A stretch of DNA of 58,538 bases from Gemmatimonadota bacterium (GTDB lineage: Bacteria > JBHIER01 > G020348925): positions 4,132,948 through 4,191,485 of the forward strand of contig CP070758.1 in assembly GCA_020348925.1 (NCBI GenBank). The letters are read 5' to 3'. The notes under the pieces were generated by a model. The model was given only the letters and a program-made list of their open reading frames with translations, was not told the DNA's origin and did no database searches. The position numbers and the translations under genes were made by a program. Shown piece after piece: positions 1 to 7,043 of the stretch (the first letter of the stretch is position 1; every line of letters begins with the position of its first letter).

Positions 1-608
1 GATGCTCCGGGCACGTTCTCTACAGGACAGCCGATTTTGCCAACTTCAAAAATCTGGCTCATCATAATCTTGAAATGATCAAGGAGAGCGGGGCCAGGTG
101 CGTCGTCTTCTCCTGCCCGGAGGGGTACGCCACCTTCAAGCATCTCTATCCGAAATTCTTCAGGAAACTGAAATTTGACATCGTCCATATTATCGAACTG
201 GTAGCTAACAGAGTAAAAAGTGATGAAATCACATTGAAAGAGAATCATGGTAAAGTGACGTATCAGGATCCGTGCCGTTTGGGGCGATTCATGGGCATCT
301 ACGATGAGCCCAGGACAATTTTGAAGGGGATCCCGGGTATTGAATTTCAGGAAATGGCCCGCAGCGGTCCTGATGCCCTGTGCTGCGGGTCCAGCGGCTG
401 GATCAACTGCACCCGGGTCAACAAGAAGATTCAGATCGAGCGGCTCAAGGAAGCCCTTGACACCGGCGCTGAGACACTGATCACAGCCTGTCCCAAGTGC
501 AACATCCATCTGAGCTGCGCCATGCGGGACGATCCTGATGTGAACATTGTGATAAAAGATATGACCACACTCTTAGCGGAGTCCTTAGGAGGAAAACGTG
601 CCAAGTGA
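1..608 (+). CDS. HdrB/HdrD-like CCG-domain iron-sulfur protein, 5' partial
   Basis: The reading frame is open from base 3 and the start lies off the window, so only about 200 C-terminal residues are visible. It begins with CSGH and continues with SCPEGY, PCRLGR, ALCCG...GW..C and TACPKC, the cysteine spacing of the CCG domains that bind the non-cubane 4Fe-4S clusters of heterodisulfide reductase HdrB/HdrD. In that family this subunit carries the site for disulfide reduction or an equivalent thiol couple. The stop at 606-608 overlaps the GTG of the next gene (hdrA, 598) by 11 bases, so the two are translationally coupled. The physiological substrate cannot be read from sequence; the organism is probably not a methanogen, so it need not be CoM-S-S-CoB. 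The family is clear, but whether the missing part is HdrB-type or a longer HdrD-type with ferredoxin domains is unknown. Confidence 0.85.
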   Translation, partial: CSGHVLYRTADFANFKNLAHHNLEMIKESGARCVVFSCPEGYATFKHLYPKFFRKLKFDIVHIIELVANRVKSDEITLKENHGKVTYQDPCRLGRFMGIYDEPRTILKGIPGIEFQEMARSGPDALCCGSSGWINCTRVNKKIQIERLKEALDTGAETLITACPKCNIHLSCAMRDDPDVNIVIKDMTTLLAESLGGKRAK

Positions 609-1905
609 CGTCTTGGTCATCGGTGGCGGAATCGCCGGCATACAGGCCTCACTCGATCTGGCCGAGATGGGCGTTCAGGTCCACATGGTGGAGCGCAAGC
701 CCAGCATCGGCGGGGTCATGGCCCAGCTCGACAAAACCTTCCCCACCAACGACTGTTCCATATGAATTCTGGCGCCGAAGATGCTGGATGCCGGTCGGCA
801 TCCCAAGATCAACATGCTGGCTTACAGTGAAGTGAAAAAAGTGTCGGGGGTGGCCGGGAACTTCACGGTCAAGGTTCTGAAAAAAGCCCGCTACGTCAAG
901 GAGGATATCTGCAACGCCTGCGGTGATTGCCTGGAAAAATGCCCGGTCAGGAAGATTCCAGACGACTTCGACATGGGGCTCCGCAACAGGCGGGCCATTT
1001 ATCTCTACTTCTCCCAGGGCATCCCCGCCGTCATGACCATTGACCAGGACCACTGCATGTATCTCACCAAGGAGAAATGCGGCGTCTGCCAGAAGGTCTG
1101 CCAGAAGGGCGCCATCGACTACGATCAGAAGGACGAGACCCTGAGCCTCGGTGTGGGTGCCATCGTCCTGGCTACCGGACTGGACATCTTCGATCCGGAA
1201 TCCCTGACCCAATATGGCTACGGAAGGTTGCCCAACGTGATCACCGGGCTGGAATACGAGCGGCTCATCAACGCCACAGGCCCCACAGGTGGTCATCTCA
1301 AGAGAAAATCTGACGACCAACTGGCCAAGCGAGTCGCCTATCTGCAGTGCGTCGGGTCCAGGGATCTGAACAACTGCTCCTGGTGCTCCAGCGTCTGCTG
1401 CATGTACTCCATCAAGGATGCCATGCTGGCCCGGGAGCACGATCCGGATGCGGTCTCCTATATTTTCCATACCGACTTTCGCAACGTGGGCAAGTGGTTC
1501 CAGAAGTACGAGATTCGCGGCAGGGAGGAGTACGGCATCAATTACGTAAGGGGCCGGGTGGCTGAAATTTCCGAGGACAAAGATCACAATCCCATCCTCT
1601 GGTACGAGGATACTGAGACACGGGAGGTGAAAAGCCTGACCGTGGACATGGCTGTACTGGCGACAGCGGCCAAACCCAGCGCAGGATCGGACAAACTGGC
1701 AAAACTTTTGGGTGTGAAACTGAATCCGTCGGGATTCGTGAAGACGAACCTCCCCTATCCCACGGACACCAATATCCCCGGGATTTACGCCTGCGGCTTC
1801 TGCCTCGGCCCGGCCGACATTCCGGAGTCGGTGGCCCAAGCCAGTGCCGCCGCCAACCGCGCTGCGGAGGTCGTCTTCAGAAAAGATTTGAAAAAGAGCG
1901 CGTGA
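598..1905 (+). CDS. hdrA: HdrA-like FAD/iron-sulfur subunit, selenocysteine-containing (UGA at 763-765)
   Basis: A GTG start at 598 follows AGGAGG (587-592) with five bases between. Reading through one in-frame TGA at 763-765 gives 435 residues. N-terminal Rossmann motif GGGIAG is at residues 9-14, followed by [22 protein letters not shown], where U56 replaces the cysteine of the usual HdrA motif DCSMC. Next come two 4Fe-4S motifs, the first [11 protein letters not shown] at 105-115, then the QCVGSRD and [11 protein letters not shown] blocks and a C-terminal FAD-fold closure. HdrA is the flavin-carrying hub of Hdr complexes. It lacks the N-terminal extension and C-terminal ferredoxins of long HdrA, so it resembles short HdrA/QmoA-like proteins. 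A perfect 7-bp hairpin lies 21 bases after the UGA. An in-frame ATG at 781 would mislead an automatic caller into a truncated gene. Homology is very strong on both sides of the UGA; Sec insertion itself is inferred. Confidence 0.9.
763..803 (+). promoter_or_regulatory. Selenocysteine UGA codon plus SECIS-like hairpin in hdrA
   Basis: UGA is at 763-765. Bases 786-792 (GGATGCC) pair perfectly with 797-803 (GGCATCC), leaving the four-base loop GGTC at 793-796. Bacterial SECIS elements sit just 3' of the UGA inside the coding region and present a GGU-type apical loop to SelB, which fits. The hairpin also encodes conserved HdrA residues (DAGRHP), so part of it would exist by protein constraint alone. 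Confidence 0.75.
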
Positions 1906-1947
1906 TAGATGTAAAATAAGAAAATATAAGAAGGATATAATCAGAAT

Positions 1948-2035
1948 TGTCATTCTGAACGGAGTAATGAAAAGTGAAGAATCTCACTTTTAAGATAACA
2001 GATTCTTCGCCCGACAAATCGGACTCAGAATGACA
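1948..2035. repeat. Inverted-repeat element with TGTCATTC ends (copy 1)
   Basis: TGTCATTCTGA (1948-1958) and TCAGAATGACA (2025-2035) are perfect inverted ends of an 88-bp unit, with a second inner inverted pair around GAAGAATC and GATTCTTC. It fills the spacer between two hdrA genes of one operon. Copies with the same TGTCATTC ends occur at 19471-19555 and 31260-31370, so this is a dispersed non-coding repeat, MITE- or REP-like. Confidence 0.7.
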
Positions 2036-2055
2036 GAATCAGGAAGAAAGATAAC

Positions 2056-3732
2056 ATGGAAGAAATTCGCATAGGTGTTTTCGTCTGCAACTGCGGCACC
2101 AATATCGCCGGTTTTCTGGACACGAAGGCCGTGGCCGAGTACTCCAAGAAACTGCCCCACGTGGTTTTCACCAGAGAAAACCTCTACTCCTGTTCCGAGG
2201 CCGGCGTCACGGACATCAAGAACGCCATTATCGAAAATAAGCTCAACCGGGTTGTGGTGGCGGCCTGCACGCCCCGGACCCACGAGCCCCTCTTCCGGGC
2301 TTCCTGCGAGGAAGCGGGCTTGAATCCCTTCCTCTTCGAGTTCGTCAACATCAGGGAGCAGGATTCCTGGGTCCATAAGAACGAATGGGAGAATGCGACT
2401 GACAAGGCCAAAGATCTCATCCGCATGGGTGTAGCCCGGGCGGCCTACCTCGAGCCGAAGAAGGCCATCATCGCTGACGTTGAGGAGAAGGCGCTCGTCA
2501 TGGGCGGTGGCATATCCGGGCTGAGCGCGGCCCTCTCCCTGGCCGATCGTGGGTTCAAGGTCTATCTGGTTGAAAAAGAGAAGGAACTCGGCGGAATTCT
2601 GAGAAACATCTACCGCATATACCCCTCGAACATCGATGCCGCGGACCTGTTGGCACAGAAAATTGGTGCTGTGAAAGAACACCCCAAAATCGACGTGTTC
2701 ACCTCCTCCGAAGTGTCGGAGGTGAAGGGGTACATCGGCAAATATCAAATCACTATCGAACACAAGAGGGGCAAACCGAAGCAGCTCAATGTGGGCGTAA
2801 TCATTGTCGCCACCGGCGCCTCCGTCCTTGTTCCCGAGGATATGTACAATTACGACGGAAAGAATGTGATCACCCAACTCGAACTTGAACAAAGATTGAG
2901 GGATAATAGTTTCGACGCACAGAACGTGGTCATGATCAAATGCGTCGGGGCGCGGGTGCCGGAACGGGTCTACTGCTCCCGCATCTGCTGCATGACGGCC
3001 ATCAAAAACGGGATAATCATCAAAGAAAAAAATCCAAACGCAAAGGTTTTTATCCTCTACCGCGACCTCATGTGCTACGGCGACGACAACGAGGAGTTGC
3101 TGCGCCAGGCCAAGGAGCACGGTATCCGTTTCGTCGGTTACTCGCTGGAGCATCCGCCGGTTGTCGAGAACGGTACGGTGAACGTTCGGAGCAGCCTCCT
3201 GGGCAAGGAATTGTCCCTCGAGAGCGATTGTGTCGTGCTGGCCACGCCCATAATACCCCAGTCAGGTTCCGGGACCGTCTCGAAGATGCTCAAGGTACCT
3301 CTCGATGAGACGAAATTCTTTTTGGAGGCCCACATCAAACTCCGGCCCGTGGATTTCGCCACAGATGGTATCTACATCTGCGGCACGGCCCACTGGCCGG
3401 CGGCCACCAATGAGAGTGTTGCCCAGGCTTTAGGGGCAGCAGCCCGGGCTTCCATTCCGCTGACCAACAAACAGGTGAACGTCGAGCCCATCGTCTCCAT
3501 GCTTTTCGACGAGGATCTGTGCCGGGGCTGCGGCATGTGCGCCTATCTCTGTCCCTACGGGGCCATTGAAATGATCGAGACGGAGAAAGGCACCAAGGCC
3601 AAAATGATCGAGGTCGCCTGCAAGGGCTGCGGTGTATGCGGGGCCACCTGTTACAAGCGGGCTATTAAGATGAGCCATTACACGAACGAACAGATCGAGG
3701 CCCAGATAGAGGCGGCGTTTGAAGAGAGATGA
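2056..3732 (+). CDS. HdrA-like FAD/iron-sulfur protein, long form with C-terminal ferredoxin domains
   Basis: 558 residues, ATG start. Domains in order: an HdrA N-terminal domain with FVCNCGTNIAGFLD (about residues 8-21) and the AACTPRTHEPLF block; a Rossmann FAD site, GGGISGLSAALSLADRG (about 153-169); the IKCVGAR and CSRICCMTAIKNG block; a closing FAD segment; and two 4Fe-4S motifs, CRGCGMCAYLC and CKGCGVCGATC, in the last 70 residues. It is a complete long HdrA that could wire a flavin to ferredoxin-type clusters. Unlike the upstream HdrA it has no cysteine or Sec at the position after the FAD site (NIYRIYPSNIDAADLL), so the two HdrA proteins are not interchangeable. It lies 150 bases after the first hdrA, with the repeat at 1948-2035 between them. 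Confidence 0.9.
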   Translation: MEEIRIGVFVCNCGTNIAGFLDTKAVAEYSKKLPHVVFTRENLYSCSEAGVTDIKNAIIENKLNRVVVAACTPRTHEPLFRASCEEAGLNPFLFEFVNIREQDSWVHKNEWENATDKAKDLIRMGVARAAYLEPKKAIIADVEEKALVMGGGISGLSAALSLADRGFKVYLVEKEKELGGILRNIYRIYPSNIDAADLLAQKIGAVKEHPKIDVFTSSEVSEVKGYIGKYQITIEHKRGKPKQLNVGVIIVATGASVLVPEDMYNYDGKNVITQLELEQRLRDNSFDAQNVVMIKCVGARVPERVYCSRICCMTAIKNGIIIKEKNPNAKVFILYRDLMCYGDDNEELLRQAKEHGIRFVGYSLEHPPVVENGTVNVRSSLLGKELSLESDCVVLATPIIPQSGSGTVSKMLKVPLDETKFFLEAHIKLRPVDFATDGIYICGTAHWPAATNESVAQALGAAARASIPLTNKQVNVEPIVSMLFDEDLCRGCGMCAYLCPYGAIEMIETEKGTKAKMIEVACKGCGVCGATCYKRAIKMSHYTNEQIEAQIEAAFEER

Positions 3733-3733
3733 C

Positions 3734-4237
3734 AGATAATAGATAGTAGATGGTAGATTGCAGATATTAGATTGTAGATGATTGGAGACATGAGGTGAGT
3801 ATTTTGAATGCAGGATATAAAAAATTGAAAATATACCAACTCGCTCATGAACTGGCCCTTCAAGTTCATAAGATGTCTTTGAAGTTGCCGAAATTCGAAA
3901 TGTATGAAGAAGGTAGTCAGGTCAGACGTTCATCAAAATCCGTATCAAGCAATATTGTAGAAGGTTATTCCCTCAGAAGATACAAGGCAGAATACATTCG
4001 TTACCTTTTTAGAGCATACGCTTCATCTCAGGAAACAGTCGAACATCTCACCTATTTACATGAAACGGAGTCCTTGAAGGATACTCGAATTTATAAGAAG
4101 TTTATAACCAAATATTCTGAATTGAATAAGATGCTTTTCTCATTCATTAGATCAGTAGAAGAAATGCATGAAACAGATTTATTCTCATTTGACAAGGAGC
4201 ATTCCATCAAACATCTGATATCTACTATCTGATATCT
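3734..4237. mobile_element. Inverted-repeat-flanked four-helix-bundle element inserted in the Hdr operon
   Basis: Bases 3734-3751 (AGATAATAGATAGTAGAT) and the reverse complement of 4220-4237 (AGATATCAGATAGTAGAT) match at 16 of 18 positions, bracketing the four-helix-bundle gene and including its stop codon. The 5' flank is also rich in TAGAT repeats. Intervening sequences in bacterial 23S rRNA have the same layout: an S23-family ORF between complementary ends that form a stem. Whether this unit is mobile or is just an inserted gene is inference. Confidence 0.5.
3795..4232 (+). CDS. Four-helix-bundle protein (S23/IVS family)
   Basis: 145 residues from a GTG start at 3795, with GGAG at 3784-3787 as ribosome site. 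The pattern KKLKIYQLAHELALQVHKM...LPKFEMYEEGSQVRRSSKSVSSNIVEGYS matches the small four-helix-bundle family found in rRNA intervening sequences and free-standing in many environmental genomes. The molecular role is not known. It has no evident link to electron transfer and interrupts an otherwise functional operon between hdrA and mvhD. Its codons are AT-rich compared with the GC-rich hdr genes on both sides, consistent with later insertion. Family call is firm; function is unknown. Confidence 0.85.
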   Translation: MSILNAGYKKLKIYQLAHELALQVHKMSLKLPKFEMYEEGSQVRRSSKSVSSNIVEGYSLRRYKAEYIRYLFRAYASSQETVEHLTYLHETESLKDTRIYKKFITKYSELNKMLFSFIRSVEEMHETDLFSFDKEHSIKHLISTI

Positions 4238-4284
4238 TAATTGAACTATGCACTACGTTACGTTTAGATTCTTACGGTGAAGAG

Positions 4285-5082
4285 ATGAGTGAAGACTACA
4301 GACCTAAGATCATCGCCTTCTGCTGCAACTGGTGAGCGTACGGAGCAGCTGATCTCGCCGGGGTAGCGAGAACGCAATATCCAACCGATGTCCGGATCAT
4401 CCGGGTCATGTGCTCGGGGCGGGTCGATCCCGCCTTGGTTATAGATGCATACCTCCACGGGGCAGATGGCGTCTTCGTCGGGGCCTGTCTCCGGGGTGAA
4501 TGCCATTACTCCACCGGAAACCTCGAGGCCGAGGGGAAGATGCTCTTGACCCAAAAAATTCTGAAACAGCTGGGCATTAACCCGGATCGGCTCGTCATGC
4601 GTTGGATGTCCAGCGCCGAGGGGGCCAAGTTCGTCCGCTTCACGACGGAGTTCCAGGACAGTATCAAAGAGCTCGGACCCATGGGTTACAGCGAAGGCAT
4701 CGACAGAAAAGAAATCGAGCTCAAACTGACGGCGGCCAAGAGTGTTGTGGAGAGCAAGAAGGTACGCTGGGTTGTTGGCAAACGGACGGAATTTCTAAAC
4801 GACGGCAACCTCTACGGAGAGGTGTTCACCGAGCACGAGATCAACCGTCTCTTCGAGGAGGTCGTGCTCGACGAATGCATCATTCAGGAAATTCTGATGC
4901 GTACCATGAAGAAGCCGCACACGGTGCACAAATTGTCGGAGCGGATGCATCTCCCGAAATTCAAAGTGCTGCGCCACCTGGCCGACATGAGAAGGATGGG
5001 CCTGGTGAGCCACGTCGGCTTTGACAACAACAGTCCACTCTGGCAGGCCGGAGAAGTGAAAACAGCTGCCGTCTTGAAATAA
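4285..5082 (+). CDS. MvhD-like hydrogenase/Hdr iron-sulfur subunit, selenocysteine-containing (UGA at 4333-4335), with C-terminal winged-helix extension
   Basis: An ATG at 4285 and read-through of TGA at 4333-4335 give 265 residues. The N-terminus FCCNW-U-AYGAADLAG matches the MvhD signature (F-C-C-N-W-C-Y-x-G-A-D), with U17 in place of a cluster-ligand cysteine. Methanogen VhuD proteins are known to carry Sec in this subunit. Residues 1 to about 135 are the MvhD fold, including GADGVFVGAC, GECHY and the MRWMSSAEG block, which passes electrons to the HdrA flavin through a 2Fe-2S centre. The remaining 130 residues contain TVHKLSERMHLPKFKVLRHL followed by ADMRRMGLV, an ArsR-like winged-helix pattern not present in a minimal MvhD (about 140 residues). 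A conventional gene call would start at 4408 and lose the Sec region. No ribosome site of strong quality is seen upstream. Confidence 0.88.
4333..4371 (+). promoter_or_regulatory. Selenocysteine UGA codon plus SECIS-like hairpin in the mvhD-like gene
   Basis: UGA is at 4333-4335. TCTCGC (4353-4358) pairs with GCGAGA (4366-4371) around the loop CGGGGTA, starting 17 bases after the UGA. The distance and a loop containing GGGGU agree with bacterial SECIS features. It is weaker than the hdrA hairpin in stem length. Confidence 0.65.
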
Positions 5083-5084
5083 AA

Positions 5085-5310
5085 TAGAGGTTCCCCTTAT
5101 CAAAGGGACTACCCAAAAAATCCCCCTTATTAAAGGGAGATTTAGGGGGTTGTTAAAATGAAAGAAACACACATTAGTCACTTAGTTTTATATGAACAAT
5201 TGAGATAAATACCTCTCTGTGTCTCCCCTTCATAGGGGAGACAATAAGGAAGTCCCCTTATCAAAGCTTATCCTGAGCCAAGTCGAAAGAGGGGATTCAG
5301 GAAATTGTTG
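5085..5310. repeat. Two dispersed CCCTTT...AAAGGG-type repeats in the mvhD-to-hdrA/gltD spacer
   Basis: Bases 5089-5162 contain CCCCTTATCAAAGGG and CCCCCTTATTAAAGGGAG followed by TTTAGGGGG. Bases 5226-5310 repeat the theme (CCCCTTCATAGGGGAG, CCCCTTATCAAAG...AGAGGGG), with a nested CTTATCCTGAGCCAAGTCGAAAG piece of another short repeat. Related units are at 10160-10230, 12416-12495, 16316-16425 and 17500-17583. They form imperfect hairpins and encode nothing evident. The spacer otherwise looks empty. Confidence 0.65.
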
Positions 5311-5326
5311 AAAGAAAAAACACAGT

Positions 5327-7030
5327 ATGAGTGAAGAAAAGAAAAACGGATCGGTTTTAGTCGTCGGTGCAGGCATTGCGGGCATCCAGTCGGCGTTGGA
5401 CCTGGCCGAGCGGGGGATCAAGGTCTACCTGCTGGATAATGCCCCGGCCATCGGGGGTGCCATGTCCCAGCTGGACCGGACCTTTCCCCATGGCAAACCG
5501 GCCCTGTGCCAGATCAGCCACAAGCTTGACGCTGTCTACCGCCATCCCAACATTGATCTGATAACCAACGCCAATTTAGGACGAATGAAGGGTGAGGTCG
5601 GTAACTTCGAAGTCACCATCCAAAAGGACCCCTTTCGGGTCAACGACAAATGCAACAATTGCGGGGTCTGTGTCCAGGTCTGTCCCATCAAACCCTATGA
5701 TACATTTAATGAAGGACTGACGCTTCGGACTGCCATCGACGTTCAGAACCAGTGTCCTGTACCGCCCATATACAACATCGACAAGGAGACGCCCATCTGC
5801 GTGGAGACCTGCCCGGTCCACATCGACATTAGAAAATATGTAGGTCAGGTGGCCAACGGGCAATTCCTGGAAGCTTTGGCCACTGTTCGAGAGCGGAATC
5901 CGCTGCCGGCCATCTGCGGCCGGGTGTGCAACCATCCCTGCGAGGACGCCTGTAACAGAGGCTGGCAGGATGAGCCCATTGCCATCGACGCGTTGAAGCG
6001 GTTCGTGGCCGACTATGAATTGAAGCTCGCCCGAGAGGGAAAACTTCCCAAGCCCAAGCCGCCAAAGAAGGTCTACAAGGAGAAAGTGGTCATCATCGGG
6101 GCCGGCCCCGCCGGGCTCACCGTGGCCCACGACCTCGCCTTGAAAGGCTACGAATCGACCATTTTCGAGGAAGCCCCTGTCCCAGGCGGCATGCTCTGGC
6201 TGGGTATCCCTGAGTACCGTTTACCACGGGACATCATTCAGACCGAAGTCGATTACATCTGCGACATGGGTGTCGAATTGAAATTGAACACACCCATCGG
6301 TCCTGATCTGACCATCGACGATCTGCTCAAACAAGGTTACAAGGCCGTCTTCATCGGCGTCGGCGCCCACAAGGGATTGAAACTCCGCGTTCCCGGCGAG
6401 GACGATTTTGAGGGTTTTCTTGACTGCATCGTCTTTTTGCGGCGGGTTAATCTTGGCGATCACTCAAAGCCCGGTGAGAAAGTGGTCGTCATCGGTGGTG
6501 GCAACTCGGCCATCGACTCGGCCCGCACGGCCCTCCGTCTGGGCAGCGACGAGGTGACGATCCTCTATCGACGCTCGCGCAAGGAGATGCCGGCCAACCC
6601 GTGGGAGATCGATGAGGCCGAGCACGAGGGTGTGAAGATTCACTACCTGGCCGCACCGGTTGAAATTCTTGGCAAGAACGGGAAGGTCGTCGGCATGAAC
6701 TGCACGCGCATGGAGTTGGGCAAGCTCGACGCCAGCGGAAGGCGCCGCCCCATTCCTGTCGAAGGTTCCGAATTTGAGGTTGAGGCCGACGTGGTCGTTC
6801 CTGCTATCAGTCAGGAGCCTGACATCTCTTTCCTGCACGAGGGACACGGACTGGAGATTTCCAAGTGGAACTCCTTCGTCATCGACTCCCGGACCAAGAT
6901 GACCAACCGGCCAGGTTTCTTCTCCGGTGGCGACGCGGATACAGGACCGTCGGTCGTCATCGAGGCTATTGCCGCCGGCCACGCGGCGGCTAACGGCATT
7001 CACAATTACTTGAGAGAACTGGCAAAATAA
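5327..7030 (+). CDS. HdrA N-terminal half fused to GltD/NfnB-type NAD(P)H:FAD oxidoreductase
   Basis: 567 residues, ATG start. Residues 1 to about 150 match HdrA: VVGAGIAGIQSALDLAERG, then GAMSQLDRTFPHGKPALCQ (only one cysteine where HdrA has DCSMC), then one 4Fe-4S motif CNNCGVCVQVC. From about 155 the chain changes to a glutamate-synthase small-subunit fold: CVETCPVHIDIRKYV and CGRVCNHPCEDACNRG (cluster-binding N domain), GAGPAGL (FAD), PGGMLWLGIPEYRLP, and GGGNSAIDSARTALRLG for NAD(P)H. GltD/NfnB modules move electrons between NAD(P)H and flavin/Fe-S centres. The second half of the HdrA starts the next gene, so the GltD module sits inside a split HdrA. This gives the complex a plausible pyridine-nucleotide port. 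The substrate (NADH or NADPH) is not decided by the sequence. Confidence 0.88.
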   Translation: MSEEKKNGSVLVVGAGIAGIQSALDLAERGIKVYLLDNAPAIGGAMSQLDRTFPHGKPALCQISHKLDAVYRHPNIDLITNANLGRMKGEVGNFEVTIQKDPFRVNDKCNNCGVCVQVCPIKPYDTFNEGLTLRTAIDVQNQCPVPPIYNIDKETPICVETCPVHIDIRKYVGQVANGQFLEALATVRERNPLPAICGRVCNHPCEDACNRGWQDEPIAIDALKRFVADYELKLAREGKLPKPKPPKKVYKEKVVIIGAGPAGLTVAHDLALKGYESTIFEEAPVPGGMLWLGIPEYRLPRDIIQTEVDYICDMGVELKLNTPIGPDLTIDDLLKQGYKAVFIGVGAHKGLKLRVPGEDDFEGFLDCIVFLRRVNLGDHSKPGEKVVVIGGGNSAIDSARTALRLGSDEVTILYRRSRKEMPANPWEIDEAEHEGVKIHYLAAPVEILGKNGKVVGMNCTRMELGKLDASGRRRPIPVEGSEFEVEADVVVPAISQEPDISFLHEGHGLEISKWNSFVIDSRTKMTNRPGFFSGGDADTGPSVVIEAIAAGHAAANGIHNYLRELAK

Positions 7031-7043
7031 AGATATATCGATT

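Noticed and set aside
763-765. Interpreting the TGA in hdrA as a pseudogene stop
   Set aside because: Both flanks match HdrA perfectly in frame, the codon aligns with a redox cysteine, and a SECIS-like hairpin follows.
649-1953. Long minus-strand open frame opposite hdrA
   Set aside because: It is the antisense shadow of a GC-rich hdrA with clear domains; its product shows no family motifs.
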